A DNA stretch of 37,793 nucleotides from Chloroflexota bacterium (GTDB taxonomy: Bacteria; Chloroflexota; Dehalococcoidia; Lucifugimonadales; JACPQL01), in NCBI GenBank assembly GCA_016190445.1, contig JACPQL010000045.1, forward strand, positions 1 through 37,793, read 5' to 3'. A program made the translations under genes and the position numbers. Below, piece by piece: positions 22,312-29,365 of this stretch. Each line of letters starts with the position of its first letter. Position 1 is the stretch's first letter. Under the pieces are notes generated by a model. The model saw only the letters and a program-made list of their open reading frames with translations, was not told where the DNA came from and made no database searches.

Positions 22312-23715
22312 TCACATCCCCAGCTTGCCGGGGTTCAGGATGTCGTTGGGGTCCAGGGCCCGCTTGATGCGGCGCACCACCTCCAGGCTGCTCCCCCACT
22401 CCCGCTCCGCCAGGTGGGCCAGCTTCAGGCCCACCCCGTGGCAGTACTCCATGGCGCCGCCCATCTCCTGGGCCAGCGTCAGCGCCTCGTCCACCGCCCC
22501 CTCCATCTCGGCGACGCTGGCCTTGCTCTCCGGCCTGGGGTGGGCCAGAAGAACGGAGAAGAGGCCGGGGTGAGTCCAGACAGCCGTCTCCCGGATGCGT
22601 ACCCGATGGCGACCGGCCACCTCCTGGACTTTTCGCCTGTACTCCAGCACCCGGGACAGCGGCAGCGAAAGGTGGAGGTAGTCGAAGGGGCGCTGGGAGC
22701 CGCTGGCCCACCGCTGCCTGGGCGGGAGGGGCTGCACGTTCTTCCGCCACGACTCGGCGATGGCATGCCTGTCCTCCCAGTAGGCACGAGTCCCCTCAGG
22801 ACCCAGGTCGGCGCCGGCGTAGCCCGCGCAGACCTTCAGCGCCCTGCCCTGCTGGGCCTCCACCTCCTCCTGGAATCCCTCGAAGGCCATGTACAGGGTG
22901 CACGGCGGTGACGGATGGCGCGTCTCCTCCTCCGTCAGGTCTGTCAGCGCGGGGCGAAGCCCCAAGTGAAATAGCTCCACCGTGGCCTTGAACCCCTCCT
23001 CAAAGGAGGCAAACCCCACCGTGGAGAAGGCGCGCCTTTCGGGCAGGCGGAACACCCACAGCGTGGCCTCGGTGATGATGCCGAGAGTGCCCTCGGCGCC
23101 GATGAACAGAGCATTTAGGTTGGGCCCGGAGGCAGGCTTGCGCAGGGGCTTGGTGCGGACGACCTCCCCTGTGGGGATGACCACCTCCAGGGCAGCCACC
23201 TGCTCGCCCATGGAGCCGTACCTGGCCGCCAGATACCCCACGCCGTCCGTGCCGATGGCCCCACCCACGGTGGCGATGGAGAGGCTCCAGGGGTCGTGGC
23301 CCAGCATAAGGCCGTGGGTGTTCAGCTCCCGCTCCAGGTCGGCCAGGAGCACCCCGGGCTGCACCCTCACGGTGCCGTCCTCGGCGCTCACCTCCATGAC
23401 CTGGTTTAGCTGGCGCATGTCCAGGGCGATGCCGCCGCGCAGGGGGACAATGGCGCCCATGACCCCGGTGGCGCCGCCCACGGGGACCACTGGCACGCCG
23501 TGGGCGTTGGCCACGCACAGGACAGCCGCCACCTGCTGGGTGTCCCGCGCCATCACCACTACATCCGCCCGCGCCGACTCCAGCAGGGCTGCCCGCCGGA
23601 AGAGGCGGAAGATGCCCAGAGCGTCGGCGGAGAGGCGCTCGCACGCCTGGGGGTCGGTAAGGACGTTGTCGGCCCCGGCGGCATCCTGGAGGGCCTGGAG
23701 GAGCCCGCTGTCCAT
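22312..23715 (-). CDS. FAD-linked oxidase (GlcD/D-lactate dehydrogenase family)
   Basis: About 467 residues. The N-terminal FAD-binding-4 (PCMH) domain shows VPVVPVGGATGVMGAIVPLRGGIALDM and IATVGGAIGTDGVGYLAARYGSMGEQVAALEVVIPTGEV. The C-terminal FAD-oxidase domain ends VVRRIKRALDPNDILNPGK. These enzymes oxidise 2-hydroxy acids (glycolate, D-lactate) or related substrates; alkylglycerone-phosphate synthase shares the fold, so the substrate is open. Start: the ATG at 23715 follows GGAGGTGACGTG; the earlier start at 23748 lacks a ribosome-binding site. No iron-sulfur GlcF partner is adjacent. It heads an operon with the small membrane protein and UPF0145. Confidence 0.88.
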   Translation of the reverse strand: MDSGLLQALQDAAGADNVLTDPQACERLSADALGIFRLFRRAALLESARADVVVMARDTQQVAAVLCVANAHGVPVVPVGGATGVMGAIVPLRGGIALDMRQLNQVMEVSAEDGTVRVQPGVLLADLERELNTHGLMLGHDPWSLSIATVGGAIGTDGVGYLAARYGSMGEQVAALEVVIPTGEVVRTKPLRKPASGPNLNALFIGAEGTLGIITEATLWVFRLPERRAFSTVGFASFEEGFKATVELFHLGLRPALTDLTEEETRHPSPPCTLYMAFEGFQEEVEAQQGRALKVCAGYAGADLGPEGTRAYWEDRHAIAESWRKNVQPLPPRQRWASGSQRPFDYLHLSLPLSRVLEYRRKVQEVAGRHRVRIRETAVWTHPGLFSVLLAHPRPESKASVAEMEGAVDEALTLAQEMGGAMEYCHGVGLKLAHLAEREWGSSLEVVRRIKRALDPNDILNPGKLGM

Positions 23716-23783
23716 CACGTCACCTCCACGAAAAGGCCCGTCAGACACGGATGGGACGGGTCAAGAAACGCCGCGCTGCGACG

Positions 23784-23794
23784 CTAGTGTCCTG
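23784..23794. mobile_element. Solitary IS630-type end
   Basis: CTAGTGTCCTG, continued as TCCCC, matches the right end of the MITE-like element at 6,350 (15 of 15 in the common stretch CTAGTGTCCTGTCCC) and the end of the IS630-type element at 37,632. No partner end is visible in the surrounding 250 bases, so it may be a deletion remnant. Confidence 0.45.
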
Positions 23795-23833
23795 TCCCCA
23801 TAGTACCTTTTCATAATGCTGGGAGGCCAGGCG

Positions 23834-23912
23834 CCCGCTCATATGGTTCGACAAGCTCACCATGAGCGGGGGGAATGGCCCCCGCTCACCCTTCGACAAG
23901 CTCGGGATGAGC
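23834..23912. repeat. Two short palindromic units
   Basis: Units 23834-23870 (CCCGCTCATATGGTTCGAC plus AAGCTCACCATGAGCGGG) and 23881-23912 (CCCGCTCACCCTTCGACAAG plus CTCGGGATGAGCG). They lie between cysS and the FAD-linked oxidase gene and belong to the family found at six sites in this window. Confidence 0.75.
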
Positions 23913-23943
23913 GCATTATTCCACGCATCTCAGTTACACGACG

Positions 23944-25332
23944 CTATGGGTCAGGAATGTGGCCCCGTGCCTTCCACTCGGTGCCCTGGGGCGAGTCGGT
24001 GAGGGTCACTCCCAGCTCCCCCAACCGCCCCCGTATCTGGTCCGCCAGGGCAAACTGCCGGGCGGCACGAAGCTGGGAGCGGGTCTCCACCAGCAACTCG
24101 ATGAATGGCCGGGCGTCCGCTGACACCTCTCCCGCCCGCTCCTGGAAGGTAAGACCAAGAATCTCCCCACCCAGCTCCCGGAGCGTGGCCTGAGCGCCAG
24201 CCACATCGCTGCCCGCGCTCCTGGCCCTGTTGATCTCGTGCGCCAGGTCGAAGAGCGCCGCCACCGCCTGGGGCGTGTTGAAGTCGTCGTCCATGGCCTG
24301 GAGGAACCGCTCCCTGTAGGGAGCGGCGTCCACCTGTTCCCCGGACGCTGCCCGGGCGGAGGGGGTGTTGGCCGCGACTCGCAGAGTCTCCATGGCCCGC
24401 TCCGCCGCCGCCGGGCCCTCCTCGGCGTAGGCGAGGGGGCTCCGATAATGGGAGCTGAGAAAGAAGAGGCGCAGGGCATCGGGCGTATACCGCTCCAGCA
24501 CCTCCCGCAGTGTGACCAGGTTCCCCAGGGACTTGCTCATCTTCTCCTCGCCCAGCCTCAGGAGGCCGTTGTGCATCCAGAAGCGGACAAAGGGTGACCT
24601 GCCGGCGTAGGCCTCGCTCTGGGCCATCTCGTTCTCGTGATGGGGGAAGATGAGGTCCTGGCCGCCGCCGTGGATGTCCAGGGGCTGCCCCAGGTAGCCC
24701 AATGAGATGGCGCTGCACTCGATGTGCCACCCGGGGCGGCCTGGCCCCCAGGGGCTCTCCCAGTACGGCTCGCCGGGCTTGGCTGCCTTCCAGAGGGCGA
24801 AGTCCAGAGGGTACTCCTTCTGGGCCGAAGCCTCCACGCGAGCCCCTGCCATCATCCCGTCCAGGCTGCGCTTGCTCAGCCCACCGTAGCCAGGTACGCT
24901 ACGCACGCGGAAATAGACGTCCCCGCTGGCGGCATAAGCGTACCCGGAGTCCACCAACTTCTGGACTATCTCCAGCATGCGGGGGACCTCCTGAGTGGCA
25001 CGGGGATAGAGGTGTGCCCGCTTGATGTTCAGGGCGTCCATGTTCCGGAAGTAGTCCCGGATATGCCGCTCGGCCAGATCGCTGACCGTGGTCCCCTCCT
25101 GGCGGGCGCGCTCGATGAGCTTGTCGTCTATGTCGGTGAAGTTCTGCACATGGCGAACGGCGTGGCCACGGTACTCCAGGTAGCGGCGCACCACGTCGAA
25201 GACCACGTAGCTCAGGGCGTGGCCTACATGGCAGGGGGCGTAGGGGGTCACGCCGCAGACGTACATGCGCACCGGGCCATCTGAAGGCGCAAACTCCTGC
25301 TTCTGCCCCGAGTACGTGTCATAGACCCTCAT
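23944..25332 (-). CDS. cysS: Cysteinyl-tRNA synthetase
   Basis: A class I synthetase charging tRNA(Cys). The 462 residues include the HIGH motif as HVGH (35-38), KMSKS (264-268 in GEEKMSKSLGN), and zinc ligands Cys26 (YVCGVTPY), Cys206 (GWHIECSAIS) and His231 with the following Glu (FPHHENE). NFTDIDDKLI is typical of the family. Its ATG overlaps the ispF stop by 4 bases (ATGA), so it is the last gene of the PIN/TRAM-ispD-ispF-cysS operon. The same order is known in Firmicutes and other bacteria. Confidence 0.96.
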   Translation of the reverse strand: MRVYDTYSGQKQEFAPSDGPVRMYVCGVTPYAPCHVGHALSYVVFDVVRRYLEYRGHAVRHVQNFTDIDDKLIERARQEGTTVSDLAERHIRDYFRNMDALNIKRAHLYPRATQEVPRMLEIVQKLVDSGYAYAASGDVYFRVRSVPGYGGLSKRSLDGMMAGARVEASAQKEYPLDFALWKAAKPGEPYWESPWGPGRPGWHIECSAISLGYLGQPLDIHGGGQDLIFPHHENEMAQSEAYAGRSPFVRFWMHNGLLRLGEEKMSKSLGNLVTLREVLERYTPDALRLFFLSSHYRSPLAYAEEGPAAAERAMETLRVAANTPSARAASGEQVDAAPYRERFLQAMDDDFNTPQAVAALFDLAHEINRARSAGSDVAGAQATLRELGGEILGLTFQERAGEVSADARPFIELLVETRSQLRAARQFALADQIRGRLGELGVTLTDSPQGTEWKARGHIPDP

Positions 25333-25808
25333 GACGCGACTTCCTCGATAGTGACCACCGCGATGGCGGCTATGCCCTCGCCCCGCCCGGCAAAGCCCAG
25401 CCCGTTGGTAGTGGTGGCCTTTATGCTGACCCTGGACGGTTCCACGCTCAGGACGCTGGCCGTGGCCTCCCGCATGGAGGCGATGTAGGCCGCCAGCTTG
25501 GGGCGCTCGGCGATTATTGTAGCATCGGCGTTGGACACCTGCCAGCCGCGCTGGCGAAGAAGCTCCGCAGTCCGGCGCAGCAACTCCGTGCTGGCGATGC
25601 CCTTGTAGGCGGGATCGGAAGAGGGGAAGTGGGCCCCGATATCGCCCAGGGCCGCCGCGCCCAGCATGGCGTCTATCAACGCGTGGAGCACCACATCGGC
25701 GTCGCTGTGGCCCTCCAGGCCGCGCTCGTAGGGAACGCGCACACCCCCCAGCACCAGAGGGCGTCCATCCACCAAGGGGTGAGCGTCGAAGCCCACACCT
25801 ACCCGCAT
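25329..25808 (-). CDS. ispF: 2-C-methyl-D-erythritol 2,4-cyclodiphosphate synthase
   Basis: IspF cyclises the IspE product in the MEP pathway. The 159-residue protein has the zinc site DAHPL (Asp8, His10) and the partner His in GHSDADVVLHALIDAMLGAAALGDIGAHFP, and ends with KATTTNGLGFAGRGEGIAAIA. The ATG at 25808, preceded by GGGAGGGG, gives the standard length. It overlaps the end of ispD by 10 bases and the start of cysS by 4, so it is tightly coupled on both sides. Confidence 0.96.
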   Translation of the reverse strand: MRVGVGFDAHPLVDGRPLVLGGVRVPYERGLEGHSDADVVLHALIDAMLGAAALGDIGAHFPSSDPAYKGIASTELLRRTAELLRQRGWQVSNADATIIAERPKLAAYIASMREATASVLSVEPSRVSIKATTTNGLGFAGRGEGIAAIAVVTIEEVAS

Positions 25809-26521
25809 CGCCCCTCCCGGCGGCGCAGGAGGAGCGCCTCCGCGAGCCGCAGGTCTTCGGGCGTGGTCACCTTCAGGTTGAAGTGGGAGCCAGGGAAGAC
25901 GCGCACAGTGTGCCCCAGTCGTTCCACCATGGAGGCATCGTCGGTGACGCCCTCCTGTATCTCCTGGTGGGCCCGCTCCAGCAAGGCCCGAAGGAACATC
26001 TGGGGCGTCTGCACCGCCCACAGAGACGTGCGGTCCACCGTGGCCTGCACCGTGCCCTCAGAGGAGACCGCCTTTATCGTGTCAACCAGGGGCACCGCCG
26101 CCACGGCGGCGCCGGTGACGCGGGCCTCCGCCAGGCCGCGCAGGATGATGTCGGAGTCCAGGAATGGGCGAGCGCCATCGTGCACCAGGACCCACTGGCA
26201 GGGCGGCAGCGCCTCCAGACCACGGCGGACCGAGTCCTGCCTTCTCAGGCCGCCGGGGCACAAGCCCACCACCTTCCGCCATCCCCGCTCCTTGGCCAAG
26301 CGGTGCCCGGCCTCCAGGTTGCGCTCCGCCAGCACCACCACAATGTCGCCTACGGACGGGCATCCCTCCAGCGCCTCCACCGAGTAAGCCAAAAGCGGGA
26401 CGCCGTTGAGAGGCGCAAAGAGCTTGTCCCGGCCCTCCATGCGGCGGCTCGCCCCGCCTGCGGCAACAACGGCGCCCACCTGCGCCTGAGGGCCGGTGGG
26501 GTCATCCAGTGACGCCGTCAT
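25799..26521 (-). CDS. ispD: 2-C-methyl-D-erythritol 4-phosphate cytidylyltransferase
   Basis: IspD couples CTP to methylerythritol phosphate. The 240-residue protein shows the CTP-binding loop VVAAGGASRRMEGRDKLFAPL, the pocket VLVHDGARPFLD, the VDTIK region and WAVQTPQMFLRALLERAH, and ends with TTPEDLRLAEALL. The ATG at 26521 is 7 bases past the stop of the PIN/TRAM gene. The frame continues upstream over that gene, but the extension is not IspD-like. It overlaps ispF by 10 bases. Confidence 0.96.
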   Translation of the reverse strand: MTASLDDPTGPQAQVGAVVAAGGASRRMEGRDKLFAPLNGVPLLAYSVEALEGCPSVGDIVVVLAERNLEAGHRLAKERGWRKVVGLCPGGLRRQDSVRRGLEALPPCQWVLVHDGARPFLDSDIILRGLAEARVTGAAVAAVPLVDTIKAVSSEGTVQATVDRTSLWAVQTPQMFLRALLERAHQEIQEGVTDDASMVERLGHTVRVFPGSHFNLKVTTPEDLRLAEALLLRRREGRCG

Positions 26522-26528
26522 AGGCTTC

Positions 26529-27560
26529 TTACGCCTTGGGTTGGGAGAAGATGATGCGACCTGCCGCCGTCTGGAGCACCCGGGTGACCAGCACATCAAT
26601 ATTCTGATTGATGTGGCGGCGACCACCCTCCACGACCACCATGGTGCCGTCGTCCAGGAAGGCCACTCCCTGGCCTGCCTCCTTGCCCTCCTGGATGACG
26701 CGCACCGACATCTCCTCGCCGGGCAGCACCACCGGCTTGATGGCATTGGCCAACTCGTTGATGTTGAGCACCAGCACACCTTGGAGCTCAGCCACCCGGT
26801 TCAGGTTGAAGTCGGTTGTCACAATTGGCGCCCCCAGCTTTTTGGCGAGGGTGACCAGCTTGCCGTCCACCTCGTTGCCGTCCCGCACATCGGTGTCCAG
26901 CACGCGAATTGGAACGTCCGAGTCCTTGCGGAGCTTGTTTAACATCTCCAGACCGCGGCGACCCCGATTGCGGCGGAGGGAATCGCTGGAGTCAGCAATG
27001 TGTCGAAGTTCATCCAGAACGAAGCGAGGGATTACCAGCGTGCCCTGGACGAACCCCGTCTGACTTATGTCCGCAATGCGACCGTCTATGATGGCGCTTG
27101 TGTCCACCAGGATCTGCCCACCATGGGTAGAGCGCGCCCCATGACGCTCACGCTTCACCACTCCCTCCGGCACCAAGCCAGTCACGTCCAGCCCGCTCCT
27201 GACCATGATAGCCATGCCCAGATAGCCCAGCACCACGCTCAGCGCCAATGGTACCCACACGCCCGGCCACCCAGGGATGCGCGAGAGGGGAACGGAGATC
27301 AGGGCAGCGACAACTAGACCAACAAGCAGCCCCACTATGGCGCTCGCCAGAGTGGAGCCCGGGAGGCCTTCCAGGACCTCCTGCGTCTTCCTCACAGGCC
27401 AGACCACCAGGAACGGCGTAACGGCCAAGCCCACAGCCAGACCCACCAGAGTTCCCACCAACCCCCAAGGCATGAAAGGCGTAGTCATGACGCCCACCCG
27501 CCACCCTACAAAGCCTAGGACCGCCCCGCCCACAAGACGGGAGACCACGCCAGCCAGCAT
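26529..27560 (-). CDS. PIN/TRAM-domain membrane protein (YacL family)
   Basis: 343 residues from the ATG at 27560, chosen because AGGAGGT lies 8 bases upstream; the frame's first start at 27593 lacks one. Four membrane helices (about 1-130) lead into a PIN nuclease domain, with acids in ILVDTSAIIDGRI, VLDELRHIADSSD and VTTDFNLNRVA. A C-terminal TRAM RNA-binding domain follows (ELANAIKPVVLPGEEMSV to VVVEGGRRHINQ). It is similar to Bacillus YacL, which also precedes ispD, ispF and cysS. It is probably a membrane-tethered RNase; the target is unknown. A promoter and a leader with a terminator hairpin lie upstream. Confidence 0.92.
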   Translation of the reverse strand: MLAGVVSRLVGGAVLGFVGWRVGVMTTPFMPWGLVGTLVGLAVGLAVTPFLVVWPVRKTQEVLEGLPGSTLASAIVGLLVGLVVAALISVPLSRIPGWPGVWVPLALSVVLGYLGMAIMVRSGLDVTGLVPEGVVKRERHGARSTHGGQILVDTSAIIDGRIADISQTGFVQGTLVIPRFVLDELRHIADSSDSLRRNRGRRGLEMLNKLRKDSDVPIRVLDTDVRDGNEVDGKLVTLAKKLGAPIVTTDFNLNRVAELQGVLVLNINELANAIKPVVLPGEEMSVRVIQEGKEAGQGVAFLDDGTMVVVEGGRRHINQNIDVLVTRVLQTAAGRIIFSQPKA

Positions 27561-27601
27561 CCAGCCCACCTCCTCATCGGCCCACCAAGCCACTCACCCA
27601 G

Positions 27602-27644
27602 AAAAGAAAAAACAAGAAGTGTACCTTACTTTAGTACACTTCTT
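27602..27644 (-). terminator. Attenuator-type terminator in the leader of the PIN/TRAM-ispDF-cysS operon
   Basis: On the minus strand AAGAAGTGTAC (27644-27634) pairs perfectly with GTACACTTCTT (27624-27614), 11 bp, loop TAAAGTAAG, followed by GTTTTTTCTTTTC. The hairpin is AT-rich in a GC-rich genome. It lies about 75 bases after a strong promoter and about 50 before the first start codon, so transcripts from that promoter meet it before the gene. Confidence 0.75.
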
Positions 27645-27712
27645 AGCGCGCCAGTTCGTGCCCCCGAGTGCGTGTTCAGCAGAGCTTCCACCACCGGCGG
27701 CAAGAATTGCAC
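27626..27712 (-). CDS. Candidate 28-residue leader peptide
   Basis: From GTG 27712-27710 to TAA 27628-27626. The peptide begins MQFLPPVVEALLNTHSGART and ends RSVLK. The promoter's predicted start is only about 8 bases upstream, with AGGTCGG as a partial ribosome-binding site. The stop codon lies in the loop of the terminator hairpin, so a ribosome finishing the frame would cover the 5' arm. No run of a single amino acid codon, and no Cys codon, is present. It may be chance; position relative to promoter and hairpin is the only support. Confidence 0.35.
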   Translation of the reverse strand: MQFLPPVVEALLNTHSGARTGALRSVLK

Positions 27713-27727
27713 TGCCGACCTAGTGTT

Positions 27728-27756
27728 AGTGTAGCACGGGCGCACGGGTGTGTCAA
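27728..27756 (-). promoter_or_regulatory. Strong sigma70-type promoter of the PIN/TRAM-ispDF-cysS operon
   Basis: TTGACA (27756-27751), a 17-base spacer and TACACT (27733-27728). The predicted start is near 27721, giving a leader of about 160 bases before the PIN/TRAM ATG at 27560. Confidence 0.78.
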
Positions 27757-27775
27757 AACGAGCCCGACTATCACG

Positions 27776-28393
27776 CTACTGCCCCTGAAACCCCCGTAGC
27801 AACGCCCATCCGGCGGCACAGCCATAGGCCACATAAAGAGACTTAATGAGCTTGCCCGCCAGCACCACCCCGAAAAACCGCCACACGGGGTAGCGGAACA
27901 CGCCAGCGGAGATACCGGCCACGTCGAAGACGGGATTGGGAATGACGGCCAACAGGAAGAGCGGGATCCATCCACGCCGCTGCGCCTGTCGTTCCAGCCG
28001 CTGGTACATGGGCCCACGGCTGACCATAGCCCGCCCGCCGAAGCCCGCCAGGTAGCCGGTAAGCTCTCCAGTGGTCTCCCCCACGGCGGCCACCATGCCC
28101 ACCACAGCCGGAGTGAGCAAAACGCCGCCCGTGCACACGGCGATTATGCTGGGGATGGGGACCAGGATGGAGGCGCTGCCCAGCAGTCCAATGAAAAACA
28201 CCGCAGGATAGCCCATGGCCCTGATCCAGGCCCCGGCCGCAGGTATCCACGGCCTGACGATGGCTATGGCTCCCACCACAATGACCACCGCAGCCAGAGC
28301 GGCCAGTTGGGGGCTGTGGGCCCGGCTCCACGCCGGGCCCCGGAACCACCTGGCACCCTCCTTCAGTGGGTCCAAGCTACTCCCTGTCAACAC
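27776..28393 (-). CDS. VTT/DedA-like membrane protein (SNARE-associated family)
   Basis: 205 residues, four to five membrane segments. The family motif region ETTGELTGYLAGFGGRAM (re-entrant loop, with E and a following Gly/Arg) and LLAVIPNPVFDVAGISAGVFRYPVWRFF match VTT-domain proteins, which act as lipid scramblases or undecaprenyl-phosphate flippases in studied members. Starts at GTG 28393, inside the 3' end of the alpha/beta hydrolase gene (17-base overlap). Its stop lies about 20 bases before the promoter of the next operon. Specific lipid substrate unknown. Confidence 0.82.
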   Translation of the reverse strand: MLTGSSLDPLKEGARWFRGPAWSRAHSPQLAALAAVVIVVGAIAIVRPWIPAAGAWIRAMGYPAVFFIGLLGSASILVPIPSIIAVCTGGVLLTPAVVGMVAAVGETTGELTGYLAGFGGRAMVSRGPMYQRLERQAQRRGWIPLFLLAVIPNPVFDVAGISAGVFRYPVWRFFGVVLAGKLIKSLYVAYGCAAGWALLRGFQGQ

Positions 28394-29228
28394 CGACCCT
28401 TGTGGGGGTCTTCAGGAACTCCAAGACAAGCTGGTTGAACTGCTGCGGCATCTCCATCTGGGGCCAGTGGCCGCACCCTGGAAACACCTCCACCTGCACC
28501 TGAGGCGCCTTGTTTGCCAGGGCGTAGGCATGGGCCACCGGGATAATCCGGTCCTGGGCACCCCATATGACCAGCACCGGTGCCTTCACCCGGGGCAGCG
28601 CCGAGGTGAGCATCACGTCGTCCTTCAGGCCTCGCGGGCCGACCCCGCTGCGGAGGGCTTTGACCACCGCCCGCTTGCCTTCGGGGTCATTCCGCGCCCG
28701 TTTCAGCTCCTCCAGTACCCGCGGCTCAATGGCGCCAGGCTGAGCAAATATGGCGCGAGCCAGCCCCCTGGTGGTGACCACTCCCGGCAGGTGCATTATG
28801 CCTCCCAGCACCGGCAGCGACGCCAGCCGCAGGAGCCAGGAAACGGTGCGCCCCAGCCCTGCGGGGCTGACCAACACCAGGTGGGAGACACGCTCTGGAA
28901 AGTCAGCGGCCAGCCGCAGCGCCACCATGCCGCCCATGGAGTTGCCCACAAGGGCAGCGGTGGAGAGGCCCAGGGCATCCATGAAGCCCACCACCATGCG
29001 CACGCCGCAGGCCAGGTCGTAGTCCAGGTCAGATGGCTTCTCCGAGCCTCCCTGGCCCGGCAGGTCCAAAGCGTACACAGCGTGCTTCTGGGCCAGGATG
29101 CCAATATTGGCGCTCCACGCCACCACCGAGGCCCCCAGTCCGTGGACGAGGACCACCGGCGTCCCGGAGCCCTCCTGGACATAGTGGACCCTCACGCCGT
29201 CTATGGCTACGTACTTACTCTCTGGCAT
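28377..29228 (-). CDS. Alpha/beta hydrolase
   Basis: The 283-residue protein has the oxyanion-hole motif VLVHGLGAS (about 26-34), the nucleophile elbow GNSMGG (Ser about 97), the catalytic Asp in VIWGAQDRIIP and the His in FPGCGHWPQMEMP. This is the standard esterase/C-C hydrolase fold with a cap region (about 125-200, rich in Leu and Arg). Family members include meta-cleavage hydrolases, haloperoxidase-like esterases and lipases; the substrate cannot be told. It overlaps the VTT gene by 17 bases. A cluster of palindromic repeats separates it from clpC. Confidence 0.88.
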   Translation of the reverse strand: MPESKYVAIDGVRVHYVQEGSGTPVVLVHGLGASVVAWSANIGILAQKHAVYALDLPGQGGSEKPSDLDYDLACGVRMVVGFMDALGLSTAALVGNSMGGMVALRLAADFPERVSHLVLVSPAGLGRTVSWLLRLASLPVLGGIMHLPGVVTTRGLARAIFAQPGAIEPRVLEELKRARNDPEGKRAVVKALRSGVGPRGLKDDVMLTSALPRVKAPVLVIWGAQDRIIPVAHAYALANKAPQVQVEVFPGCGHWPQMEMPQQFNQLVLEFLKTPTRVGVDRE

Positions 29229-29245
29229 TGGACCGCCGAACCAGG

Positions 29246-29345
29246 CCGCTCATGGTTCGACAGGTCCGAGAAGGACTCGCGACTCCTGTCGGAGCTCACC
29301 ATGAGCGGGAAAAGCCCGCTCGCCCTGAGCCTGTCGAAGGGCGAG
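29246..29345. repeat. Palindromic repeat, nested long form plus short unit
   Basis: A 63-bp copy (29246-29308), nearly identical to the one at 19,815 and in the same orientation, with arms CCGCTCATGGT and ACCATGAGCGG. A short unit follows (29315-29345) of the form CCCGCTCGCCCTGAGCCTG plus TCGAAGGGCGAGC. It lies between clpC and the hydrolase gene. Confidence 0.8.
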
Positions 29346-29365
29346 CCTGCACTTCGGGATGCACT

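Noticed and set aside
25809-26021. N-terminal extension of IspF
   Set aside because: The upstream part overlaps ispD in another frame, and IspF begins at MRVGVGFDAH with a good ribosome-binding site.
27600-27725. T-box riboswitch before the operon containing cysS
   Set aside because: No conserved T-box sequence or specifier loop is visible; only a hairpin with U-tract.
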